A DNA stretch of 64,000 nt from Gillisella taibaishanensis (GTDB taxonomy: Bacteria > Pseudomonadota > Alphaproteobacteria > Rhizobiales > Rhizobiaceae). The notes beneath the pieces are model-generated. The model saw only the letters and a list, made by a program, of their open reading frames with translations. It was not told the origin of the DNA and did no database searches. Below are positions 46,565 to 53,961 of this stretch, piece by piece. The stretch lies in assembly GCF_001938985.1 (NCBI RefSeq), contig NZ_MKIN01000018.1, positions 1 through 64,000 of the forward strand, read 5' to 3'. Position numbers and translations under genes: made by a program. Within the stretch, counting starts at the first letter, position 1, and each line of letters begins with the position of its first letter.

Positions 46565-47397
46565 GCAAGGTCGGCGAGCCGCTTGGCGCGGTCGCGGATG
46601 ATATGCAAGAGCCAGCCGTGACAGAGACAGTCGACGCCTTTCACCGTGGCGGTTTCTTTCTGGTCCAGCCCAAGGGGCGCGGCCATCGCACGGGCATGGA
46701 CGCCATGCTGCTGGCGGCCTTGGTGGCCGATGCGCGGCCCTTGCTGCTGGCCGATCTCGGAGCCGGCGCCGGTGGTGCTGGCCTGGCGGTTGCCTCGCGG
46801 CTGCCACAGGCGCAGGTGACGCTGGTCGAGCGGTCGGGCGAGATGCTGAGTTTCGCTGAAAAGACGTTGGCTTTATCCGAAAACGCCCATCTTGCTGATC
46901 GCATCAACCTGATCGAGGCCGACGTGACGCTGACCGGCCGGGCGCGACGGGCGGCGGGGCTCGCGGATGGTTCGTTCGATCATGTGATCATGAATCCCCC
47001 CTTCAACGACGGCCGCGACCGGCTGACACCTGATCGGCTGAAGGCCGAGGCCCATGCCATGGACGAGGATCTGTTCGAGAGCTGGATCAGAACGGCGGGC
47101 GCGATCATGAAGCCCGGCGGGCAATTGTCGCTGATCGCCCGGCCGCAATCGGTGGCCGAAATCATCGCCGCCTGCGGCAAGCGCTTCGGCGGTATCGAGA
47201 TCACGCTGCTCCATCCAAGACCCGGCGAAAGTGCCATCCGCCTGCTGCTCACGGCCATCAAGGGTTCGCGCGCCAGGCTCGCCTTCCGTAGCCCGCTGAC
47301 CATGCACGGTCCCGATGGCCACGCCTTCCTGCCCGAGGTCGACAGCCTCAACAATGGCCGGATGGCCTATCCGCGGCTCGACGTCAAAGCCATGTGA
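46561..47397 (+). CDS. tRNA1(Val) (adenine-37-N6)-methyltransferase-like (TrmN6/YfiC family)
   Basis: SAM-binding motif I is LADLGAGAGGAGLAVASR and the N6-adenine catalytic motif is NPPF (VIMNPPFNDGRD). HRTGMDAMLLAAL precedes the Rossmann fold, as in YfiC. It probably methylates A37 in a tRNA; the substrate is inferred from family. 278 residues, overlapping the DUF2007 stop by 4 bases. Confidence 0.9.
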   Translation: MSKVGEPLGAVADDMQEPAVTETVDAFHRGGFFLVQPKGRGHRTGMDAMLLAALVADARPLLLADLGAGAGGAGLAVASRLPQAQVTLVERSGEMLSFAEKTLALSENAHLADRINLIEADVTLTGRARRAAGLADGSFDHVIMNPPFNDGRDRLTPDRLKAEAHAMDEDLFESWIRTAGAIMKPGGQLSLIARPQSVAEIIAACGKRFGGIEITLLHPRPGESAIRLLLTAIKGSRARLAFRSPLTMHGPDGHAFLPEVDSLNNGRMAYPRLDVKAM

Positions 47398-47496
47398 TGT
47401 CGCAGGCATCGGCGGCAAAAATGCCGCTGACCATTGCGTTTGTTCTGGCAGGACTTACATGAGGTTTCAGGTTCAAGAACAAAGGGATGATCGGGC

Positions 47497-48363
47497 ATGG
47501 CAGGTCTGTTGAAGCGGTTGGTGCCGAAGCGGTTTCGCAAGCAGGAGATCGTCATTCCCGTGGTGCGGCTGCATGGGGCGATCATGAGCGGCGGCAGCCG
47601 GTTTCGTCCGGCCCTCAATCTGGCCTCCGTGGCGCCGCTGCTCGAAAAGGCCTTCAAGATGAAGGACAGCCCGGCGGTGGCTTTGTCGATCAACTCGCCG
47701 GGCGGCTCTCCCGTTCAGTCGCGGATGATTTACCAGCGCATCCGCACGCTCGCCGAGGAAAACAGCAAGACGGTGCTGGTCTTCGTCGAAGATGTCGCGG
47801 CATCCGGTGGCTATATGATTGCCGTTGCCGGAGATGAGATCATCGCTGATCCCACCTCCATCGTCGGTTCGATTGGCGTCGTCTCCGGCGGCTTCGGCTT
47901 TCCCGATCTGCTGAAGAAGATCGGCATCGAGCGGCGTGTCTATACGGCTGGCGAAAACAAGGTGATGCTCGACCCGTTCCAGCCGGAAAAACAGAGCGAT
48001 ATCGAGTATCTGAAGACCCTGCAGCTCGACATCCACGATGTCTTCATCACTATGGTCAAGGAACGGCGCGGCATCCGGCTGGGCGATGATCCCGATCTGT
48101 TTTCCGGCAAGTTCTGGACCGGACGCAAGGGCTTCGAGCTTGGCCTGGTCGACAAGCTCGCCAGCATGCGCGAGGAGATCATGGCGCGCTATGGCAGGAC
48201 GGCGCGGCTGGAACTGGTGTCCGGCGGCCGTGGCCTGTTCGGTCGCCGTCAACCCGGTGTCGGCACATTTCTGAGCCAACCTGCCGATATCGCCGGTGCG
48301 GCCGCCTCCGGCCTTGCCGAAACCCTTGAAGACAGGGCGCTTTGGGCCCGCTACGGGTTGTGA
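47497..48363 (+). CDS. S49-family serine peptidase (SppA/SohB-like)
   Basis: The Ser-Lys dyad fits the signal-peptide-peptidase family: nucleophile in EDVAASGGYMIAVAG (~residue 110) and base in YTAGENKVMLDPF (~155). SINSPGGSP and SIVGSIGVVSGGFGF are further landmarks. The single S49 domain (288 residues) resembles SohB-type short forms. No clear membrane anchor is present, so it may lie on the inner-face membrane or cytosol. A ribosome site AAGGGATG precedes the ATG. Confidence 0.92.
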   Translation: MAGLLKRLVPKRFRKQEIVIPVVRLHGAIMSGGSRFRPALNLASVAPLLEKAFKMKDSPAVALSINSPGGSPVQSRMIYQRIRTLAEENSKTVLVFVEDVAASGGYMIAVAGDEIIADPTSIVGSIGVVSGGFGFPDLLKKIGIERRVYTAGENKVMLDPFQPEKQSDIEYLKTLQLDIHDVFITMVKERRGIRLGDDPDLFSGKFWTGRKGFELGLVDKLASMREEIMARYGRTARLELVSGGRGLFGRRQPGVGTFLSQPADIAGAAASGLAETLEDRALWARYGL

Positions 48364-48501
48364 CGTTTCGATGACGCCGTTACCGGACGCTCCATGGTTT
48401 GGGCTTTCGAACCGGTCGGCGACCTGATATGCACTAAGGCTTGAGATAAGGACAGGCGCCGACGCATGGCGGGGCCTGTCATCCTTTGGCGAGCAGGCAG
48501 C

Positions 48502-48702
48502 ATGACGCGCATACTCTTTTTTCTGATCCTGATCGGTATTGCCGTCTGGTACTACAGGCGCTGGACGACGCCGCGCCCCACCACCCGCCGGCCTGCTCAA
48601 GACCCTCACAGCACGGACCCTTACCGCACGCGCCGCGAGGCTGTGACGACCCTTGTGAAGGACCCAAAGACCGGCGAATACCGGGTCGAGAAGGAAGATT
48701 GA
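48502..48702 (+). CDS. Small single-pass membrane protein of unknown function
   Basis: One membrane helix (RILFFLILIGIAVWYY) is followed by a Pro/Arg-rich stretch and a charged end (LVKDPKTGEYRVEKED). 66 residues from the ATG at 48502. A start at 48466 is possible. No recognised family, but the conserved-looking KDPKTGEYRVE tail suggests a real gene. Confidence 0.6.
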   Translation: MTRILFFLILIGIAVWYYRRWTTPRPTTRRPAQDPHSTDPYRTRREAVTTLVKDPKTGEYRVEKED

Positions 48703-48828
48703 CGTTTCGCGATCAAATGCGTGGAAATAATCCCGCAGCGTCCTGGAACAAGCGACGGGGACAACCTGTTTCCGACAAAATGATGAGCTACCGAAAAGGC
48801 GCGAGTTGCGTGGTGCGCGACGGTCGTT

Positions 48829-48940
48829 AGAGCATTTCCAGCAAAAGTGCGCAGCGGTTTTGCGTCCGGGAATGCGTTAAGACAGAGAGCATTTCCAGCA
48901 AAATTCTATAACGGTTTTGCGTTCGGAAATGCATTAAAAC
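48829..48940. repeat. Two units of a GAGCATTTCC palindromic element
   Basis: Units at 48829-48884 and 48886-48940 share AGAGCATTTCCAGCAAAA and the arm GGTTTTGCGT(C/T)CGG(G/A)AATGC; the first also has the GTGCGCAGCGG core. A partial inverted relative runs on to about 48990 and ends in AAATGCTCT, which is the very place where a proposed start of the next gene lies. Confidence 0.8.
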
Positions 48941-49015
48941 AAACAGTTAGAGTATTGTGCGTCTCCATGAAGCGCGGAAATGCTCTCAACGGGAAAAGCG
49001 TGGGGGAACGTAAGA

Positions 49016-50230
49016 TTGTCTTTTCCGGATGCGACTCAGGCCTGGCCATCCGCTCCCACTCGCATCAGCACCGATGATTTTCTAGCCGGCGGCGGCGAGA
49101 TGGCCGAGGCGATCCGCACCTTTGACTGGGCCTCGACCGAGCTTGGGCCGATCAAGACCTGGCCGGTTTCATTGAAAACCACGATGCGGCTGGTGCTCGC
49201 CTCGCGCCAGCCCATGTGTTTCTGGTGGGGCCGCAATCTCCTGCAAGTTCATAACGATGCCTATCTGCCGATGCTCGGTTTGCGTAAGGACACCGCACTG
49301 GGTCAGCCTTTTGCCAATGTGTGGGCCGACATCTGGGAGGGCATTCTCCCTTACGCCCAGAAAGCATTGGCCGGCGAGGGGACCTGGGCAGAAGAGCTGC
49401 CCCTGGTGATGTTTCGCAATGGTTTCGAGGAGCAGACCTACTGGACCTTCTCCTATAGCCCGATCTATGGCGACGATGGCGCCATCTGTGGTCTTCTCAA
49501 CATTGTCACCGAAAAGACGCAGGCCGTTGCCGATCGCATGGCCCTTCAGGCCAGCATCGAGGATGCTCGCCGGCATCTGCACAACAAGGAAGCCTATCAG
49601 CAGGAATTGCGGCTGCTGAACGGCGAATTGGCGCATCGTATGAAGAATACGCTGGCCATGGTGCAGTCTATCGCCAGCCAGACCATTCGCGGCGCGGCGT
49701 CCTTGAGCGAGGCGGCAAGCCAGGTCTCTGCCCGCATCCAGGCGCTTGCCAAGGCGCAAGATCTCCTGACCGGCAAGAGCGTTGCCTCGGCCGAGATGCG
49801 CGAGATCGTCGAAAACGCCATCGGCCCGCATTGCGACCGACCGGACCGTTTCACTCTCGCCGGGCCATCGCTAAAGGCTTCGTCGCGCCAGGCGCTCGGC
49901 CTGTCGCTCGCCCTGCATGAGCTTGCCACCAATGCCACCAAATACGGCTCGCTTTCCTCGGTAGGCGGTACGGTGCGGGTGGAATGGGGCGAGACGACAG
50001 ATGGTTTTTTTCTGACCTGGACCGAAAGCGGCGGCCCTCCCGTGCCCCAGCCGCAGCGGCGCGGCTTCGGCTCGAAACTGACCGAGCGGGTGGTGGCCGA
50101 CCTGTTTCGCGGCGAGGCGAAAATCGGCTTTGAGCCTGATGGCGTGGTGTTCAAGCTGCGCGGCCAGCTTGACCCGTTATCGCCGCTGCGGCCCGCTGCC
50201 GATAGCGAGCCAGATGGTGGCACGTCTTGA
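49016..50230 (+). CDS. HWE-family PAS sensor histidine kinase
   Basis: A PAS-like sensor at ~60-170 (FWWGRNLLQVHNDAYLPMLG) leads to an HWE kinase: phospho-acceptor box ELAHRMKNTLAMVQSIASQT and N box HELATNATKYGSLS, then the ATP-lid region RRGFGSKLTERVV. Soluble. Start is uncertain: an ATG at 48980 lies inside the repeat element, while a TTG at 49016 has GGGGGAA upstream; the conserved region begins at DDFLAGGGEM. No response regulator is adjacent, so the partner is elsewhere. Confidence 0.9.
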   Translation: MSFPDATQAWPSAPTRISTDDFLAGGGEMAEAIRTFDWASTELGPIKTWPVSLKTTMRLVLASRQPMCFWWGRNLLQVHNDAYLPMLGLRKDTALGQPFANVWADIWEGILPYAQKALAGEGTWAEELPLVMFRNGFEEQTYWTFSYSPIYGDDGAICGLLNIVTEKTQAVADRMALQASIEDARRHLHNKEAYQQELRLLNGELAHRMKNTLAMVQSIASQTIRGAASLSEAASQVSARIQALAKAQDLLTGKSVASAEMREIVENAIGPHCDRPDRFTLAGPSLKASSRQALGLSLALHELATNATKYGSLSSVGGTVRVEWGETTDGFFLTWTESGGPPVPQPQRRGFGSKLTERVVADLFRGEAKIGFEPDGVVFKLRGQLDPLSPLRPAADSEPDGGTS

Positions 50231-50293
50231 CCGCAACGGCGGCGCGTGGCAGGTCAAGCAGACTGTTCGACTTCGATAGGATGCAAGCCTGCC

Positions 50294-51250
50294 ATGACCC
50301 TCTCTCCCGCCCCGCATATGGACCCGAAGCGCTCCTTCCAGGCGCTGATCCTGACGCTGCATAATTACTGGGCCGATAAAGGCTGTGCCGTGCTGCAACC
50401 CTATGACATGGAAGTGGGCGCTGGCACCTTTCACCCGGCCACCACGCTGCGCGCACTCGGGCCAAAGCCATGGAAGGCCGCCTATGTGCAGCCCTCGCGC
50501 CGTCCGTCCGATGGCCGCTATGGCGAAAACCCCAATCGCCTCCAGCATTACTATCAGTATCAGGTGATCCTGAAGCCGAACCCGTCCAACCTGCAGGAAC
50601 TCTATCTCGGCTCGCTGAAGGCGATCGGGCTCGATCCGCTGCTGCACGATGTGCGCTTCGTCGAGGACGACTGGGAAAGCCCGACGCTCGGCGCCTGGGG
50701 TCTCGGCTGGGAATGCTGGTGCGACGGCATGGAAGTCAGCCAGTTCACGTACTTCCAGCAGGTCTGCGGCATCGAATGCTCGCCTGTTGCCGGGGAATTG
50801 ACCTACGGTCTGGAGCGGCTGGCCATGTATGTCCAGGGCGTCGACAATGTCTATGACCTGAACTTCAACGGCCGCGAGGGCGAAGAAAAGATCTCCTATG
50901 GCGATGTTTTCCTGCAGGCCGAGCAGGAATATTCCCGCCATAATTTCGAATTCGCCAATACCGAGATGTTGCTGCGCCACTTCACCGATGCCGAGGCCGA
51001 ATGCCAGGCGCTGCTGAAGGCTGGTGCGCCAGGTGAAAACGACAATCAGCGCCTGCACAAATGCGTCTTCCCGGCCTATGACCAGTGCATCAAGGCCAGC
51101 CATGTCTTCAACCTGCTCGATGCGCGCGGGGTGATTTCGGTGACCGAACGGCAGAGCTATATCCTGCGGGTGCGCACGCTGGCCAAGGCCTGTGGCGAGG
51201 CCTTCCTTGATACCGATGCTGGCGGTGCCAATTTCGTCAAGGCTGCTTAA
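50294..51250 (+). CDS. glyQ: Glycine--tRNA ligase alpha subunit
   Basis: The alpha subunit holds the class II catalytic core: [56 protein letters not shown]. It pairs with GlyS in an alpha2-beta2 enzyme. 318 residues from the ATG at 50294 (another Met at 50318). Normally glyS follows directly; here three genes lie in between. Confidence 0.97.
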   Translation: MTLSPAPHMDPKRSFQALILTLHNYWADKGCAVLQPYDMEVGAGTFHPATTLRALGPKPWKAAYVQPSRRPSDGRYGENPNRLQHYYQYQVILKPNPSNLQELYLGSLKAIGLDPLLHDVRFVEDDWESPTLGAWGLGWECWCDGMEVSQFTYFQQVCGIECSPVAGELTYGLERLAMYVQGVDNVYDLNFNGREGEEKISYGDVFLQAEQEYSRHNFEFANTEMLLRHFTDAEAECQALLKAGAPGENDNQRLHKCVFPAYDQCIKASHVFNLLDARGVISVTERQSYILRVRTLAKACGEAFLDTDAGGANFVKAA

Positions 51251-51295
51251 CACTATGGACCGGGTTGGGGCCATGGGGAGAGGAAGGGCGAGGGG

Positions 51296-52048
51296 ATGAC
51301 GCTGGAAACCCTGCTGTGGCGGCTGACCTTGATGCGCCGTGGCTGGTTGATCCTCGCTGTCCTGTGTGGGCTGACCTACCTTATCCTGGTGCCGTTCTAT
51401 CTCTACACCGCCTGGGTGGAATATGTGATGGCGGCAACCGGCGTTGCCACCCGTACGGGGGTCAACAGCTGGCTGGTGCAGGTCGTTGCCCATTCCGCCG
51501 GCAGGCTCGAGGTCTTGTCCATCGCCTTCAGGGTATTGGGCGCCTGTTTCTGGCTCGCCTGGCTCTGGTACGCCGTCTGTTTCGCCATCCGGCTTTCGCC
51601 CGATGCACCGCCGCGCTACGGACCATGGATCTCGGTGCTCTGCTGGTTCGTGCCCGTCGTCCAATATATCCTGCCGCAGGTGGTGATGATCGACATCGCC
51701 CGGATCACCGTTCGTGATGATCGTAGCCCGCCTGACGAGGGCGATGGTGAGGCTCTGCCCAACCTCGACAGCCGAGACCTGTTTTGGCTGACGCCCGCGA
51801 TCCTGGTCTGCAATCTTGTCAGCCTCGGTCTGATGAAAGTCATCGGCGAAGCGATGAGCGGCGGATTGACGTTTTCGACCCATGGCCAGCACATCCTGCA
51901 TCTTGCTGCGGCCGCTGGCGTTGTCGGCCTGCTCCTGCTTCTCTGTGTCGATGCCTATATGCGCACCGTGGCCAAGGCCCAGGAAACCCGCGCGGCGCGC
52001 CTGTTTCTCGATGGTCCTCCAAGCGGTTTGCCAGCCGATAGCCTTTGA
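51296..52048 (+). CDS. Multi-pass membrane protein, DUF4328-like
   Basis: Four to five hydrophobic helices (first at ~14-38). RYGPWISVLCWFVPVVQYIL-PQVVMIDI near 105-135 resembles the DUF4328 signature. Function unknown. It starts after a strong GGGGAGAGGAAGGG site 45 bp from glyQ and is probably co-transcribed with it. Confidence 0.75.
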   Translation: MTLETLLWRLTLMRRGWLILAVLCGLTYLILVPFYLYTAWVEYVMAATGVATRTGVNSWLVQVVAHSAGRLEVLSIAFRVLGACFWLAWLWYAVCFAIRLSPDAPPRYGPWISVLCWFVPVVQYILPQVVMIDIARITVRDDRSPPDEGDGEALPNLDSRDLFWLTPAILVCNLVSLGLMKVIGEAMSGGLTFSTHGQHILHLAAAAGVVGLLLLLCVDAYMRTVAKAQETRAARLFLDGPPSGLPADSL

Positions 52049-52127
52049 CCACATGGCCTCGCCGAAAGTTTTGACGATTGCAATGGCAACGACGCCGCGC
52101 TACGCAAAACCCGCCTAACACACGGAT

Positions 52128-53405
52128 ATGTTCATGACCCTTGCCGCCCAGACCGCCGACGCCCTCACTATTTTGCCGCCGGAAAAGCCGTTGACCGGAC
52201 ATGTCAGCCCGCCCGGCTCGAAATCGATTACCAATCGGGTGCTGCTGCTGGCGGGCCTTGGCGTTGGCACCAGCCGGCTGACCGGCGCGCTGAAAAGCGA
52301 CGATACCCGCTATATGGCGGAAGCCCTGCGCGCCATGGGCGTCACCGTCGAAGAGCCTGACGACACCACCTTCGTCGTCACAGGCACCGGCATCTGGACG
52401 GCACCTGAAAAGCCGCTGTTTCTCGGCAATGCCGGCACGGCGACCCGGTTTCTGACCGCTGCCGTGGCGCTGGCGACCGGCCGTTTCACCGTCGATGGCG
52501 ACGAGCATATGCGCAAGCGGCCGATCCAGCCGCTGGTCGATGCCCTGCAATCGCTCGGCGTTGCCATCGCTGCGCCCAGCGGCTGCCCGCCGGTGGCCAT
52601 CGATGCCAAGGGTGCCTTTAACAAGGATCGGGTGGTGATCGATGCCGGTCTGTCCAGCCAATATGTTTCGGCGCTGCTGATGGCCGCTCCCATGGCTGGC
52701 ACGTCCTTCGAGGTCGAGCTTGCCGGCAGCGAGATCGGTGCGCGCGGCTATATCGATCTGACGCTGTCGGCCATGCGCGCCTTCGGCGCCCGCATCGAGC
52801 AACCCAGCGACACCGTCTGGCGGGTTGAGCCGACAGGCTACAAGGCCACCGATTTTCACATCGAGCCTGACGCCTCCGCCGCCACCTATCTTTGGGCGGC
52901 GCAAGTGCTGACAGGCGGCAAGATCGACATCGGTACGACCGCCAACGCCTTTACCCAGCCCGACGCCAAGGCCCATGCGGTCATCGCTGCCTTTCCTGAC
53001 ATGCCCGAGGTGATCGATGGCAGCCAGATGCAGGATGCGATCCCGACCATCGCCGTGCTCGCCGCCTTCAACCGGACGCCGGTGCGTTTCACCGGCATCG
53101 CCAACCTCCGCGTCAAGGAATGCGACCGTATCCGGGCGCTGTCGACCGGCCTCAATAACATCCGCGCCGGTCTTGCGACGGAAGAAGGCGACGACCTGAT
53201 CGTCGCTGCGGATCCCGCTCTCGCGGGCCAGACCGTGGCGGCCAGCATCGACACCTTCGCCGATCACCGCATCGCCATGAGCTTTGCGCTTGCGGGGCTG
53301 AAGATGGGTGGCATCACCATTCTCGATCCCGGCTGCGTGGCCAAAACCTATCCCGGCTATTGGGATGCGCTGGCCTCGCTCGGGGTTGAGTATGTGGCTC
53401 ACTGA
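52128..53405 (+). CDS. aroA: 5-enolpyruvylshikimate-3-phosphate synthase (AroA)
   Basis: AroA makes EPSP from shikimate-3-phosphate and PEP. Landmarks are PPGSKSITNR (29-37), LGNAGTATRFLTA (99-111) and NLRVKECDRIRALS (~330). The class I loop motif LGNAGTAMRPL reads NAGTATRF, so the usual Pro is Phe. Residues of the class II (CP4-like) type are not seen. Rhizobia normally have another aroA near cmk/rpsA, so this may be a second copy. 425 residues; placed between glyQ and glyS. Confidence 0.93.
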   Translation: MFMTLAAQTADALTILPPEKPLTGHVSPPGSKSITNRVLLLAGLGVGTSRLTGALKSDDTRYMAEALRAMGVTVEEPDDTTFVVTGTGIWTAPEKPLFLGNAGTATRFLTAAVALATGRFTVDGDEHMRKRPIQPLVDALQSLGVAIAAPSGCPPVAIDAKGAFNKDRVVIDAGLSSQYVSALLMAAPMAGTSFEVELAGSEIGARGYIDLTLSAMRAFGARIEQPSDTVWRVEPTGYKATDFHIEPDASAATYLWAAQVLTGGKIDIGTTANAFTQPDAKAHAVIAAFPDMPEVIDGSQMQDAIPTIAVLAAFNRTPVRFTGIANLRVKECDRIRALSTGLNNIRAGLATEEGDDLIVAADPALAGQTVAASIDTFADHRIAMSFALAGLKMGGITILDPGCVAKTYPGYWDALASLGVEYVAH

Positions 53406-53515
53406 CTGAGCAAGGTTTTCCTCAATTGAATGATTGTATTTTCGTGTTTCACGCATACTTAGGTTGCGATTTCTGGAGGTAGGCAATAGATTGCTTCAGT
53501 TGAATGGGGGCAATT

Positions 53516-53845
53516 ATGGCTGTATCTACGGAACAACAAATTCTAATAGAGCAACGAGTAACTAACGAAGCAAAATCAATGGGCGGTAGTTATGCGCTCT
53601 GGTTTTTCGTCGGTTATCTCGGTGGACATCGATTTTATCTCGGGCGCAAAGGCTCGGCGATTACTATGCTGCTGATGACGATTGTAGGATGGTTATTGGC
53701 AGTTGTCGGCGTTGGGTTGATTTTGCTTGCGGCTGTTGGCCTATGGTTGCTGATCGATGCGTTTCTTATTCCGGGGATGGTTGCCGAGCATAAGAATAAG
53801 GTCCGCAACGAACTGCTCCAGCAGGCCTTGCTCTCGGCCCATTAA
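53516..53845 (+). CDS. TM2-domain membrane protein
   Basis: Two membrane helices follow the TM2 core SYALWFFVGYLGGHRFYLGR, then a third at ~62-85. TM2 proteins are of unknown function. 109 residues. The ATG at 53516 follows GGGGG; an ATG at 53504 has no site. The first half uses many A/T-ending codons (ATTCTAATAGAG, ACTAACGAAGC), unlike neighbouring genes, which suggests recent acquisition. Confidence 0.85.
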   Translation: MAVSTEQQILIEQRVTNEAKSMGGSYALWFFVGYLGGHRFYLGRKGSAITMLLMTIVGWLLAVVGVGLILLAAVGLWLLIDAFLIPGMVAEHKNKVRNELLQQALLSAH

Positions 53846-53961
53846 GACGAAAGTGCAAAATGCCATCCAAAGGACGGCGTTTTGCTGCTACTGCATGGAT
53901 GACTTTTCGCTCCGGGCTTGCTAAGTCCGCGTCACGATAAAACCAACGTAAAGTCAGTCCG

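Noticed and set aside
50177..53486. Two long minus-strand frames (625 and 548 residues) opposite glyQ and aroA
   Set aside because: They are shadows of well-supported plus-strand genes and their translations contain no family motifs.
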